DNA from: an uncultured Enhydrobacter sp.
GTDB taxonomy: Bacteria > Pseudomonadota > Gammaproteobacteria > Pseudomonadales > Moraxellaceae
NCBI GenBank assembly: GCA_946222995.1
Contig: CAMIOS010000004.1
Location: forward strand, 47,645 to 111,644
Length of the DNA stretch: 64,000 nucleotides
Direction of reading: 5' to 3'
A program made the translations under genes and the position numbers. This document shows positions 45,598 to 54,878 of this stretch, piece after piece. Within the stretch, counting starts at the first letter, position 1. Every line of letters begins with the position of its first letter. Below the pieces are notes generated by a model. The model was not told the origin of the DNA. It was given only the letters and a program-made list of their open reading frames with translations, and made no database searches.

Positions 45598-47100
45598 ATG
45601 CTAAACCCTATTTTATTGCCCTACAGCTTTGCCAAACGCCACCAAGTCTTACTGCAATATCGCGATTTAGACGCCCCGCCCACGTTATTAATGACCGCCG
45701 ACACAGCGATGGAAGCCGTGAATGAAGCCAGCCGCTTTGTCAGTTCAGCAGGTGTGCCATTGCCGCTCAACTTTGCTATGACCGATAGCGAAGGATTTGA
45801 TAAAGCCTTAAACGCTGCTTATGCAGGTAACACAGGCGAATCGCAACATATCGCCGCAGGGCTTGAAGACCATCCCGATCTGATGAGCCTTGCCGATAGC
45901 GTGCCCGAAACCGAAGATTTGATGGATCAAGAGGATGATGCCCCAATTATCCGGCTGATTAATGCCTTATTATCCGAAGCCATTCGCCTCAATGCCTCTG
46001 ACATTCACATTGAAACCTTTGAAAAACGGCTGTCAGTACGCTTTCGGGTCGATGGCGTGCTCAAAGAGATTGTCAGCCCAAAACGGGAACTATCGCCATT
46101 ACTGGTGTCACGTATCAAGGTGATGGCAAAACTCGATATCGCCGAAAAACGAGTGCCTCAAGATGGGCGTATCTCGCTACGACTGGCAGGGCGAGAGGTG
46201 GATGTGCGGGTATCAACCTTGCCATCCAACTTTGGCGAGCGCGTGGTGATGCGACTATTAGATAAACAAGCAGGTCGGCTTAACATGACGTATTTGGGTT
46301 TATCTGATCACGACTATGAAGTATTAAAGCAGCTGATTCACCGTCCGCATGGCATTATCTTGGTGACAGGCCCGACTGGTTCGGGCAAAACCACCACACT
46401 GTATGCCGCCTTGACCGACTTAAACGACAATACCCGCAATATCTTGACTGCTGAAGACCCCATTGAATTTCAGCTTGATGGCATCGGACAAACGCAGGTC
46501 AATAATAAAGTCGATATGACCTTTGCTAGAAGTCTGCGCGCTATGTTGCGTCAAGACCCCGATGTCGTAATGGTGGGTGAGATTCGTGACCTTGAAACTG
46601 CCGAAATCGCCGTACAAGCCTCGCTTACAGGGCATTTGGTGCTATCGACCCTACACACCAATACTGCCATCGGTGCGGTCACCCGGCTAAAAGATATGGG
46701 GGTTGAGCCGTTTTTGCTATCCTCAAGTTTGATTGGCGTGGTGGCTCAACGACTGGTTCGCACGTTATGCGCGCAATGCCACACGTGGGCACCAGCCGAT
46801 GATTTTCAAAAACAAATTTTTAGCGAAGTGGGTGAAGTGAATGAAATTAAGCTACCCAAACCTGTTGGCTGTGAAAAATGTAACAATTCAGGCTTTCGAG
46901 GACGAACGGCGATTTATGAGGTCGTACCTGTCGATGATAAAATGCGCCAATTGATTCATAGTCAAGTAGCAGAGTTTGAATTAGAGCGCTATGCCCGCAG
47001 TAAAACGCCATCCATTCGGGCAGATGGATTAACAAAAGTATTGGCAGGGAAAACCACACTTGAAGAAGTGCTAAGGGTGACCAAAGAAAAAGAACTATAG
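45598..47100 (+). CDS. gspE: type II secretion ATPase GspE
   Basis: GspE is the cytoplasmic motor of the type II secretion pseudopilus. It has Walker A GPTGSGKTTT, the Asp box ILTAEDPIEF, Walker B DPDVVMVGEIRD and a tetracysteine zinc motif CAQC...CEKC. Its N-terminal domain is of GspE, not PilB, type, and the 500-aa length fits GspE. The other gsp genes are absent, as in relatives where the type II genes are scattered. PilB-like ATPases are the main alternative; the N-terminus and zinc motif favour GspE. Confidence 0.88.
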   Translation: MLNPILLPYSFAKRHQVLLQYRDLDAPPTLLMTADTAMEAVNEASRFVSSAGVPLPLNFAMTDSEGFDKALNAAYAGNTGESQHIAAGLEDHPDLMSLADSVPETEDLMDQEDDAPIIRLINALLSEAIRLNASDIHIETFEKRLSVRFRVDGVLKEIVSPKRELSPLLVSRIKVMAKLDIAEKRVPQDGRISLRLAGREVDVRVSTLPSNFGERVVMRLLDKQAGRLNMTYLGLSDHDYEVLKQLIHRPHGIILVTGPTGSGKTTTLYAALTDLNDNTRNILTAEDPIEFQLDGIGQTQVNNKVDMTFARSLRAMLRQDPDVVMVGEIRDLETAEIAVQASLTGHLVLSTLHTNTAIGAVTRLKDMGVEPFLLSSSLIGVVAQRLVRTLCAQCHTWAPADDFQKQIFSEVGEVNEIKLPKPVGCEKCNNSGFRGRTAIYEVVPVDDKMRQLIHSQVAEFELERYARSKTPSIRADGLTKVLAGKTTLEEVLRVTKEKEL

Positions 47101-47107
47101 GCAAAAA

Positions 47108-47132
47108 GTAAGGTGGGCTAAACCCACCTCAC
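47108..47132. repeat. palindromic element after gspE
   Basis: GTAAGGTGGG (47108-47117) and CCCACCTCAC (47123-47132) form a 10-bp inverted repeat with one mismatch. No T run follows, so it is not a standard terminator. Its form resembles short palindromic elements that are repeated in many genomes; a single copy is seen here. Confidence 0.4.
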
Positions 47133-47161
47133 GGTTAACAACCCAGTTAAAAAAATTAAAA

Positions 47162-47788
47162 TCAAGACGTTAGATGAGCCCAACTACAAGTGATGGAATG
47201 GGTCTTTGTACTAAAATTCACCCCAACACGCCCATCATTATAACCCACGCCATTGGCAAGGTATTGCCCTGCAAAGGCATTGCGGTCAGAAATCACGGTT
47301 TTATCAATCGCCCTTAACTTACCCGATGCCGTTTGAATATAAAACTTATCCCGCAGCTTCATAAAGTGGTCATCGGTAAAATACACTGTTGCCGAGCTAA
47401 AACCTGCCCCTGCTGCCCCATATTGGATTTTCTTAATTGGCAATCCCCAAGCCGAAGCATTTTTTAGATTCAATACCTTATAATCACCCATGACTTTTTG
47501 AGGCTTATCACTGCTCTCGGTCGTCAATGTCGCTACAAGAGCAGGCGGTAAGCTTTCAAAATCAGGCAAATCGCAGCCATTTTGCATGGTCTTTAAAATC
47601 GGTGTCCAATCTATGCTGGTAGTGGGTTGCGATGATGACTTTGAGGGCGATTTTGCGGCAGTTTTTGAGACAGCTTTTGCGGTAGATTTTGGCGAACTGG
47701 CAGGCGCAGCGCTAACCGCATGCCCTAGGAGTATAACAATGGTTAAAGTAACCAATAAACGAGAATGAAAACGGTAGTATCCCATCAC
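47162..47788 (-). CDS. secreted protein of unknown function
   Basis: A 208-aa protein with a signal peptide (LLVTLTIVILLGHAVSAAPA), then a Ser/Lys/Ala-rich linker of about 35 residues and a globular domain of about 150. Two cysteines (NGCDLP and SITCSW) could form a disulfide, in keeping with a periplasmic location. No known family is recognised. It is a single-gene unit convergent with gspE. The second ATG at 47785 is an equal start choice. Confidence 0.68.
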   Translation of the reverse strand: MMGYYRFHSRLLVTLTIVILLGHAVSAAPASSPKSTAKAVSKTAAKSPSKSSSQPTTSIDWTPILKTMQNGCDLPDFESLPPALVATLTTESSDKPQKVMGDYKVLNLKNASAWGLPIKKIQYGAAGAGFSSATVYFTDDHFMKLRDKFYIQTASGKLRAIDKTVISDRNAFAGQYLANGVGYNDGRVGVNFSTKTHSITCSWAHLTS

Positions 47789-47992
47789 GTATTTAATCCC
47801 ATATCAAAATCAGTGGTACGCTGTGCAACGCTTTCTCATATTCTTATACTAACCAAGACAAAGCCCTACCCAGTCAAAATGCAGCGTATGATACCACAAG
47901 GATAACAGGGTGACAGTTAAAATTGTAGTAATACCTTGAGAAAATGTTACCCAAATCGTGTACTGCTTGCTAATAATTTGGAGAGTTAAATC

Positions 47993-48886
47993 TTATTGAT
48001 TACTAATCAACGTTCCGACCCCTTTATCAGTAAAGACTTCAAGTAAGGTGGCGTGAGGTACCCGCCCATCGACGATCACGGCACTTTTCACCCCATTTTT
48101 GACAGCTTCTAACGCATAGCTAATTTTGGGAATCATACCGCCCGAGATCGTCCCATCCGCGATCATAGCATCGACTTTTGCGGGGGTTAACCCCGTGGCG
48201 ATATTACCATCTTTATCAAGCACCCCTTTGATATTGGTGAGTAAAATCAATTTTTCGGCGTGCATATATTCGGCGACTTTACCTGCGACCACATCGGCAT
48301 TGATATTGTAAGTGTTACCCTCGCTATCCACACCAAGGGGCGCAATGACAGGAATAAATTTTGAATTCATCATCAGATCAATCAATTCTCGATTGACTTT
48401 AACCACATCACCGACAAAACCCAAATCAATCGATTCAACATTGCCATGCTCATCCATTTTGCTCATGGGTAGCTTTTTAGCAACAATCAAATTGGCATCA
48501 CTGCCCGATAGTCCAATGGCATGCCCGCCGTGTTTATTAATCAAGTTCACGATGTGTTTATTGACACTGCCTGCAAGTACCATCTCAACCACGTCCATTG
48601 TCGGTTTGTCGGTCACTCGCATCCCGTCAATTCGCTCAGAGGTGCGCCCCAGTTCTTTAAGCAAGCTATCGACTTGAGGCCCGCCGCCATGTACCACAAT
48701 CGGATGAATCCCCACGGTCTTTAACAACACGATATCACGAGCAAACGAGCTTTCTAACTCTGCATCAGTCATGGCATTGCCACCGTATTTGACCACCATC
48801 ACCTTATCTTCAAAGCGCTGAATATAGGGCAGGGCTTCGGTTAAAACTTCCGCTGTGGTAAGGGCTTGAGAAAGATCAAGAGCCAT
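47993..48886 (-). CDS. argB: acetylglutamate kinase
   Basis: ArgB phosphorylates N-acetylglutamate, the second step of arginine synthesis. VVKYGGNAM and IHPIVVHGGGPQVDSLL hold the nucleotide and substrate sites. GSDANLIVAKKL, NINADVVAGKVAE and GGMIPKI are further signatures. Length is normal at 297 aa. It lies downstream of algC and dut on one strand, the dut-algC-argB order of pseudomonads. Confidence 0.97.
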   Translation of the reverse strand: MALDLSQALTTAEVLTEALPYIQRFEDKVMVVKYGGNAMTDAELESSFARDIVLLKTVGIHPIVVHGGGPQVDSLLKELGRTSERIDGMRVTDKPTMDVVEMVLAGSVNKHIVNLINKHGGHAIGLSGSDANLIVAKKLPMSKMDEHGNVESIDLGFVGDVVKVNRELIDLMMNSKFIPVIAPLGVDSEGNTYNINADVVAGKVAEYMHAEKLILLTNIKGVLDKDGNIATGLTPAKVDAMIADGTISGGMIPKISYALEAVKNGVKSAVIVDGRVPHATLLEVFTDKGVGTLISNQ

Positions 48887-48933
48887 AGGATTTCCTTTTG
48901 TATCAATTTTTCGTTGTCAAATTTAACTAGCGC

Positions 48934-50460
48934 TTAGACAGGTTGAATATTTGCGACTTGTGAAGCAAGGCCATGATCAACGTTGCGACACAGTCCCACA
49001 AAGACTTGCTGAATTTTTTGTAAATCTTCCAAGCTATCAGCAACAAAACGCACGGTCAAAAAATTACCTGTATTGGACTTGCGTAAAATGCCAAACCCGT
49101 GAGAAAAATCTAATCGCAGGCCGTCAATGGTGTTAATCGTCGTGAGCGATAAAGCCCGTTTTAACGCACTAAACGGTTTTTTACTTAGACCCACAAGACG
49201 AGTAATAATTTTTTGTCCGATTTCGCTGTTTTCTACCGGCAAATAAATATCCGCCGTGCTCACGCTAAACGGCATTTGATGAATAATGTCACCAAGCGAT
49301 TGCGCTTGATTGGCAAGCCAATTTAATAACCGCACTGCCGCATACATGGCATCGTCATGCAGCACAAAATAGCCATCATTAAACAAAAAATGTCCCGATA
49401 GCTCCCCAGCAAAGACAGAAAAACGGCTGTGGTTTTGTAAAGATTTTCGCATCAAGCTACTGCCAGTTTTTTCCATGATAGGGATAGCCCCTTGCTCGGC
49501 AATCAAGCGAGGCAAATGATGGGAGCATTTGACATCAAAAATCACTTCAGGCTTGGTTATTGCTGATGTTGGCAATTGAGTTAGGGCAATTTTTGCCAAT
49601 AAATACAATAAATGATCGGGGCTTACGACTTCCCCGTTACCAGTAACCACCATAAGCCTATCTCCATCCCCATCAAATGCCAGTCCTAAATCAGCCTTGA
49701 ATTGTTTTACTGTGGCACAAAGCTCTAGTAACCGATGGGTTTCGGTAGGATCAGGGTTGCCTTTGGGAAAATTACCGTCTGGAATAGCGTTTAACATCAC
49801 ACAATCGTAGCCCAAGCCACTAAACAGTGATTTGGCAAAGCGACTGGTTGACCCATTTAAACAATCAATAACAATTTTTTTGACACAATGGCGGTTAGGG
49901 CTGGTTAGCGAAGACGGGTGAGCCGTATGAATGTGGGAAATAGCTTGATAGATAGCGGTTTGATATTGGTTAAAGTAATCTTCGGTTGGCAGTGGGAGAA
50001 AATTTGTCAGTTGCTGATAAAAGCTGGCGGTTGGTAAGGTGGGTGGTTCATCCGCTAAGGCAAAAAAAAGTGTCTCAATATCAGTACTGCTGGGCGATTC
50101 ACCACACACTAGCCATTTGATACCATTGATATGCTTTTCAGAATGGCTTGCCGTCACCATCATCCCATTACCTGAGTGCTTATGAGCCATGTATGCCATC
50201 ATTGGCGTGGTCACTTGTCCAAGCCAAATTACTTGTAAACCCACGTTTTGACAAGCAACTGCCAAAAAACGGGCAATGCGCTCACTGTCTAATCGCACAT
50301 CATAACCAATCACCACGTCATTGGCACGCTGCGCCTTAAAAAGTTTGGCAAAACTGCTTGCTAATGCCCCTAAAAAATCATCAGTAAAAAATATCACATC
50401 GCCTCGAATATCATAGGCTTTAAATAGTTTTTTTTGCGGTAAAAAGGGATGAAATAGCAT
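48934..50460 (-). CDS. algC: phosphomannomutase/phosphoglucomutase, AlgC-like, diverged active-site loops
   Basis: AlgC-type enzymes interconvert the 1- and 6-phosphates of mannose and glucose for surface polysaccharide. The 508-aa protein keeps KAYDIRG, the phosphoserine loop as TASHSEKHINGIKW (the family usually has SHNP here), the metal loop FDGDGDRLMVV, the sugar loop GELSGHFLF and the phosphate loop RKSNTGNFLTVRF (usually SNTTP). The serine and aspartates are present, but several neighbours are replaced, so specificity could differ. A GTG at 50469 is an alternative start. Flanked by dut and argB. Confidence 0.87.
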   Translation of the reverse strand: MLFHPFLPQKKLFKAYDIRGDVIFFTDDFLGALASSFAKLFKAQRANDVVIGYDVRLDSERIARFLAVACQNVGLQVIWLGQVTTPMMAYMAHKHSGNGMMVTASHSEKHINGIKWLVCGESPSSTDIETLFFALADEPPTLPTASFYQQLTNFLPLPTEDYFNQYQTAIYQAISHIHTAHPSSLTSPNRHCVKKIVIDCLNGSTSRFAKSLFSGLGYDCVMLNAIPDGNFPKGNPDPTETHRLLELCATVKQFKADLGLAFDGDGDRLMVVTGNGEVVSPDHLLYLLAKIALTQLPTSAITKPEVIFDVKCSHHLPRLIAEQGAIPIMEKTGSSLMRKSLQNHSRFSVFAGELSGHFLFNDGYFVLHDDAMYAAVRLLNWLANQAQSLGDIIHQMPFSVSTADIYLPVENSEIGQKIITRLVGLSKKPFSALKRALSLTTINTIDGLRLDFSHGFGILRKSNTGNFLTVRFVADSLEDLQKIQQVFVGLCRNVDHGLASQVANIQPV

Positions 50461-50552
50461 AGCAATCACACAGCAATTTTAAAACATTCGTTATTATAAA
50501 AATATCAATTGCTTAACGCCTGTTATAATTTGTAATCTGTGCAACCATCACG

Positions 50553-51014
50553 TTAATGTGTGCCACTTGAGCCAAATCCGCCTGCCCCACGCACACTGAT
50601 GTCCGAAAAATCACTCACCACCTCAAAACTTGGACGCATCACAGGCACAACGAGGTATTGAGCCATTCGCTCGGCGGGCTGTAACACAAAATCCGTCTGA
50701 CTACGGTTCCAAATAGACACCATCAATTCGCCTTGATAATCGGCATCGATGACCCCTATAAGATTACCTAGCACAATGCCGTGTTTATGTCCCAAGCCGG
50801 AGCGGGGCATAATCAATCCCACATAATTGGGATCTGCCAAGTAAATGGCTAAACCTGTTCCAACCAATACCGTTTCGCCTGCTTTAATTGTCATCGCATT
50901 GTCAATACAGGCACGTAAATCAATGCCTGCCGAACCATCAGTTGCACGCGTGGGCAAAGGAAAACGACTGTCCTGTCCGATTTTACTATCTAAAATTTTG
51001 ACTTGCACTTGCAT
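50553..51014 (-). CDS. dut: dUTP diphosphatase
   Basis: Dut hydrolyses dUTP to dUMP, keeping uracil out of DNA and supplying thymidylate synthesis. All five trimeric dUTPase motifs are visible in the 153-aa protein: GSAGIDLRA, PRSGLGHKHG, GVIDADYQGEL, ERMAQYLV and RGAGGFGSSG. It heads the dut-algC-argB group. The usual upstream neighbour coaBC (dfp) is not here; the next gene upstream is on the other strand. Confidence 0.97.
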   Translation of the reverse strand: MQVQVKILDSKIGQDSRFPLPTRATDGSAGIDLRACIDNAMTIKAGETVLVGTGLAIYLADPNYVGLIMPRSGLGHKHGIVLGNLIGVIDADYQGELMVSIWNRSQTDFVLQPAERMAQYLVVPVMRPSFEVVSDFSDISVRGAGGFGSSGTH

Positions 51015-51139
51015 AACAACGACCTATTAACCTAAGAATGATTTGCCATATATTAACACTTTTACTGCAAAAAATACTTCAAGACAGGTAAAATGACAAT
51101 TATTTTGCCACTATATCCTTTGGGTTATTCGTTCCCGCT

Positions 51140-51586
51140 ATGAGTCATATTCAATTAAACTTCCGCTCAGCTCGAATTTGCTTTCAGACATCTACTGGTA
51201 GAAAAATTATTAATCGGATAATGACATTGGCATTTTTTACAGCTGGTAGCATTAGCATGATGCTGCCTGTGTATGCCGATAATGCTGAATTAAAGCCTGT
51301 AGTTGCCCAAAAAACCTCTCGGGCATATCTACAAAAATTTACTTGTCCAACTGACCCTGCAGCGGTGGAAAAAGATTGTTTTTTATATTTTCAACCGTTT
51401 GATGTGGGCGGTATGACCATTCAAGTCGTGTGTAATGATTGTTTTTTGCAATGGCAACAAAGCAGAAATAATTTATCTACTATTGATCTTAATAATCGTG
51501 TGGCATTGATCCGAGTGGACTTACAGCCATATCGAGATACAGGAAAAAACTGGTATGTGGTAAAGTGGTTTACTTTAATTAAATAA
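51140..51586 (+). CDS. small secreted protein of unknown function
   Basis: A 148-aa protein with an N-terminal hydrophobic signal (IMTLAFFTAGSISMMLPVYADN), giving a mature part of about 95 residues with four cysteines (FTCP, DCF, VCNDC). Two disulfides are possible in the periplasm. No family is recognised. A start at the internal ATG preceding TLAFF would give a more typical signal peptide. A terminator follows. Confidence 0.62.
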   Translation: MSHIQLNFRSARICFQTSTGRKIINRIMTLAFFTAGSISMMLPVYADNAELKPVVAQKTSRAYLQKFTCPTDPAAVEKDCFLYFQPFDVGGMTIQVVCNDCFLQWQQSRNNLSTIDLNNRVALIRVDLQPYRDTGKNWYVVKWFTLIK

Positions 51587-51606
51587 GCATTTGGTAAAAA
51601 AGCAAT

Positions 51607-51639
51607 AAAAAAGAACGACTAAAGAGCCGTTCTTTTTTA
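51607..51639. terminator. bidirectional terminator
   Basis: AAAAAAGAACG (51607-51617) pairs with CGTTCTTTTTT (51628-51638) between two convergent envelope-protein genes. Confidence 0.85.
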
Positions 51640-51664
51640 TTATTCTAATCAATGCCTAAACTAA

Positions 51665-52261
51665 TTAGAATTTTACTTTTGCACCGACTGTCCATAGACT
51701 TGCATCACGATCGCCTAAGCCATTATCAAATTCAGCTTGAGGTAGGTAATTATAATCTGCTTCGAGTGCAACATTTGGGCTGACATTGTAACCAAGACCA
51801 ATACCGCCTGCAAGACCCGTACTATCACCATCAACTGAGACTTTTTGTTCTAAAGAATTTCTACCATCAATGGTGGCGTCAGTTTTTGCAATACCCAATT
51901 TTGCTTTTGCATAAACAGCGGTAGATGGGAATTGATAATTATAGGTACCATATAAGCCATAGGTTTTAACATCATAGCTGCCTTTATAGACATTATCAAC
52001 ATCCGCATCATCAGAGCCTAAATATTCAGCCTCAATACCCCAATTATTATTAAATTGGTAGCCTGCATCTATACCATAAGCGGTTGCATTGTCTGCGTCA
52101 TCAAGATTAAATTGACCAATTTTTACGCCAACATAAGGTTGACCAGTATAGCCATAATTAGTATTGGTGTTATTAGCCGTTTGATAAACAGCAGCATTCG
52201 CACCGGCAGTTAATAATGTACCTGCAGTAAGTGCCAATAATGTTTTAGTAAAAGTTTTCAT
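51665..52261 (-). CDS. outer-membrane beta-barrel (OmpA-like/opacity) porin-family protein
   Basis: A 198-aa protein with signal peptide MKTFTKTLLALTAGTLLTAG cleaved after ANA. The mature part alternates polar and hydrophobic residues in about eight strands (YVGVKIGQFNL, YGIDAGYQFNNNWGIEAEYL, GLYGTYNYQF). It ends in a strand with terminal Phe (WTVGAKVKF), the outer-membrane insertion signal. An AGAGGAGAAG ribosome site is strong, and an inverted repeat lies in the leader. Adhesion or porin roles are possible but unproven. Confidence 0.87.
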   Translation of the reverse strand: MKTFTKTLLALTAGTLLTAGANAAVYQTANNTNTNYGYTGQPYVGVKIGQFNLDDADNATAYGIDAGYQFNNNWGIEAEYLGSDDADVDNVYKGSYDVKTYGLYGTYNYQFPSTAVYAKAKLGIAKTDATIDGRNSLEQKVSVDGDSTGLAGGIGLGYNVSPNVALEADYNYLPQAEFDNGLGDRDASLWTVGAKVKF

Positions 52262-52644
52262 CTTCTTCTCCTCTTAGAAGTTTTTTACAGCATTTTAAGC
52301 AAGTTCGATCAATAGTAAATGGCTATTTAGGTTTTAAATACTTGCTTAATTTCGATGAACCTATCATATCAAGTTGAAAAAAGATGTTTGTCAGTATTTG
52401 ACTGGCTAGAGGTAACGCTTTGCAAAAAAGGTTGCCAAAAGTGTAACATTCATACCACTATGCAAGTTTATGTGAGAATTATTGAAATATTTTGTTACAT
52501 TTTAAACTTAACTGCGCTTATTTTTGCGTCAATTTTCATATAAATCAATTGTTTAATAATTAGTTACACTTTATTTTTAAGAAAAATATTTTGTTACAAA
52601 TTACTAACTGACTGAACGTGGTTCATGTTTAAGCATAGTGAGAG
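52262..52644. other. intergenic region between rep and the beta-barrel gene, with leader inverted repeat
   Basis: About 380 bp, AT-rich. TTAAGCAAGT (52295-52304) and ACTTGCTTAA (52340-52349) form a perfect 10-bp inverted repeat 34-88 bp upstream of the beta-barrel start, probably in its mRNA leader. A 62-codon open frame at 52355-52543 lacks a ribosome site and is not called. The remainder shows nothing recognisable. Confidence 0.5.
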
Positions 52645-54690
52645 TTATTGACTACCATTAAGTAAGGCACGGATATTGGCTAAATAGTCATCAGCGGTCT
52701 TTTTGAGTTGATTGGTTTGCTCTGCTTTTTTCAGAGTAGGGGCATCAAGGTGTTCAATTGGCAATTCTTCTAAGAAACGGCTTGGACTTGTGGTTCTCAT
52801 CTGTCCACCGCCACGGCGTTGACTGGCATGGAGCAAGGTCAGCTCACGCCTTGCTCGGGTGATGCCCACATACATCAAGCGGCGTTCTTCTTCGATGCTA
52901 TCAGCGACGATGGAGTTTTTATGCGGCAGCAACTCTTCTTCAAGCCCCATAATATACACGTAATCAAACTCTAGTCCTTTAGCGGCGTGTAAGGTCATTA
53001 GATTGACTTTATTGGTATTTTCTTCTTCTTGTTGCTGCTCTAGCATATCAAGCAAGACCAATTTACGAATCACCGCATCAATGGTACGGTCATCATCGTC
53101 ATCGGCACGATTGATCAGATTTTGGATACTGGCGTACAGCGTTTCGATATTATCAATGCGCACCTTTTCTTGTTGTGGGGTTTTGGCTTCGGCTTTCACT
53201 AAATCAATGTAGCCGGTTTCATCAATCATTTGGCGAACCAGCGGTACAGGATCGGGATGCTGATACAATTCTTGGGTATAACGCTCGATAAAATCGGCAA
53301 ATTCTTTGAGTTCGCCACTGGCTTTTTTGGGTAACACATGGGCCAAGCCACTATGCCCGCTTGCCATCAATAAAGAAATTTGGTGCTCTTGGGCAAACAG
53401 TCCGAGTTTTTCCAGGCTGGCAGGACCCAGCCCGCGTTTGGGCGTGTTAATCACGCGCAAAAATGCCGAATCATCTTCGGGGTTTAAAATCAAGCGTAGA
53501 TAGCTCATGATGTCTTTGATTTCACTACGCGCAAAGAATGATGTTCCACCCGAAAGTTTATACGGAATTTGTAATTGTCGCAGTTGGGCCTCGAGCAACC
53601 GCGCTTGAAAGTTACTGCGATACAGTACCGCATAGTCTTCCCACTCATTACCGTTACGCAGTTTATGGGTGATAATTTCTTTGGCGACACGCTCTGCCTC
53701 ATCATCGTCATTACGGCAATTAATCACGCGAATTAACTCGCCATGCCCTTTATCTGACCACAATTTTTTTTCAAATAAGTGCGCGTTGTTGGTAATCACC
53801 GAGTTGGCAGCGTGCAAAATCCGAGAAGTAGAGCGGTAGTTTTGCTCAAGTTTAATCACTTTTAATTTGGGAAAATCTTGTTGCAATAATGCCATATTTT
53901 CGGGTTTTGCCCCCCGCCATGCATAAATCGACTGGTCGTCATCACCCACCACGGTAAAACGCGGTTGCACGCCAACCAGCAGTTTGATGAGTTCATATTG
54001 GGCGGTATTGGTGTCTTGATACTCATCGACTAATAAATAGCGAATCCGGTTTTGCCATTTATCCCGTACTTGGGCATTTTCTTGCAAAATTTTGGTGGGC
54101 AATACAATCAAATCGTCAAAATCCACCGCATTGTAGGCGCGCAAATTGCGTTCATACAGTTGATATAGTGTGGCAAATAGCATATCTTCGGGATCGGTCA
54201 GCGTATCAGCGGCTTTTTCAGGCGGTATTAAATCGTTTTTCCAATCCGAAATGATTTTGATGGCTTTACCCACCAGTTCTCGACTTTCTGCCCCGCTCAT
54301 ATTATCGCGTACCATCAAATCCATCAGCAAACGTTTGCTATCTTCGCTATCCATAATCGAGAAATTGCCTTTAAGCGGGGTATGAATCAGTTCATAACGC
54401 AAAAACTGCAAGCCAAACTGGTGAAAGGTAGAGACGGTCAGGCCTTTGGTTTTATCACTTGGCAATAACTTTTGCACACGGGCTTTCATCTCACGGGCCG
54501 CTTTATTGGTAAAGGTCACGGCAGTAATGCGTTCAGCAGGCATTTGACATTGTTCGATCAAATAAGCGATTTTACGGGTAATCACCGAGGTTTTGCCTGA
54601 GCCTGCCCCTGCCAAAACCAGCAAAGGACCTGATACATCTTTCATCGCTTCAAGTTGTTGGGGGTTTAATTGGCTTGTGGGTTTGCTCAT
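52645..54690 (-). CDS. rep: ATP-dependent DNA helicase Rep
   Basis: A superfamily 1 helicase that moves 3' to 5' and helps replication forks pass obstacles. It has LNPQQLEAM, Walker A AGAGSGKTSVITRKI, AVTFTNKAAREM, LLVDEYQDTN, VGDDDQSIYAWRGA, LEQNYRST and VNLMTLHAAKGLEFDYV, covering the canonical motifs. The 681-aa length matches Rep (about 670) rather than UvrD (about 720), and the start PTSQLNPQQLEAM resembles Rep. It is transcribed alone. Confidence 0.93.
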   Translation of the reverse strand: MSKPTSQLNPQQLEAMKDVSGPLLVLAGAGSGKTSVITRKIAYLIEQCQMPAERITAVTFTNKAAREMKARVQKLLPSDKTKGLTVSTFHQFGLQFLRYELIHTPLKGNFSIMDSEDSKRLLMDLMVRDNMSGAESRELVGKAIKIISDWKNDLIPPEKAADTLTDPEDMLFATLYQLYERNLRAYNAVDFDDLIVLPTKILQENAQVRDKWQNRIRYLLVDEYQDTNTAQYELIKLLVGVQPRFTVVGDDDQSIYAWRGAKPENMALLQQDFPKLKVIKLEQNYRSTSRILHAANSVITNNAHLFEKKLWSDKGHGELIRVINCRNDDDEAERVAKEIITHKLRNGNEWEDYAVLYRSNFQARLLEAQLRQLQIPYKLSGGTSFFARSEIKDIMSYLRLILNPEDDSAFLRVINTPKRGLGPASLEKLGLFAQEHQISLLMASGHSGLAHVLPKKASGELKEFADFIERYTQELYQHPDPVPLVRQMIDETGYIDLVKAEAKTPQQEKVRIDNIETLYASIQNLINRADDDDDRTIDAVIRKLVLLDMLEQQQEEENTNKVNLMTLHAAKGLEFDYVYIMGLEEELLPHKNSIVADSIEEERRLMYVGITRARRELTLLHASQRRGGGQMRTTSPSRFLEELPIEHLDAPTLKKAEQTNQLKKTADDYLANIRALLNGSQ

Positions 54691-54827
54691 GGGGCTATCC
54701 GTTTTGACTGCTTTTTTGGGATAGTTATTATAATATAAACACAGTAAAAATAACGGGATAAAATGAGAAAGCGGCTAAGATAACGGGAAAAGGTTTATTC
54801 AAGGTACTTTTAACGAAAAACTTTTGT

Positions 54828-54854
54828 AAAAAAATAGATGCTTAGTCGCATCTA
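54828..54854 (-). terminator. terminator of the 60-aa peptide gene
   Basis: On the minus strand TAGATGC (54854-54848) and GCATCTA (54841-54835) form a 7-bp stem followed by seven T residues. Confidence 0.75.
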
Positions 54855-54878
54855 CAATTTAATGCAATAGACTGGTAT

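Noticed and set aside
52355..52543. A 62-codon plus-strand open frame in the gap before rep
   Set aside because: No ribosome site, cysteine-rich odd composition, and no supporting terminator; likely chance.
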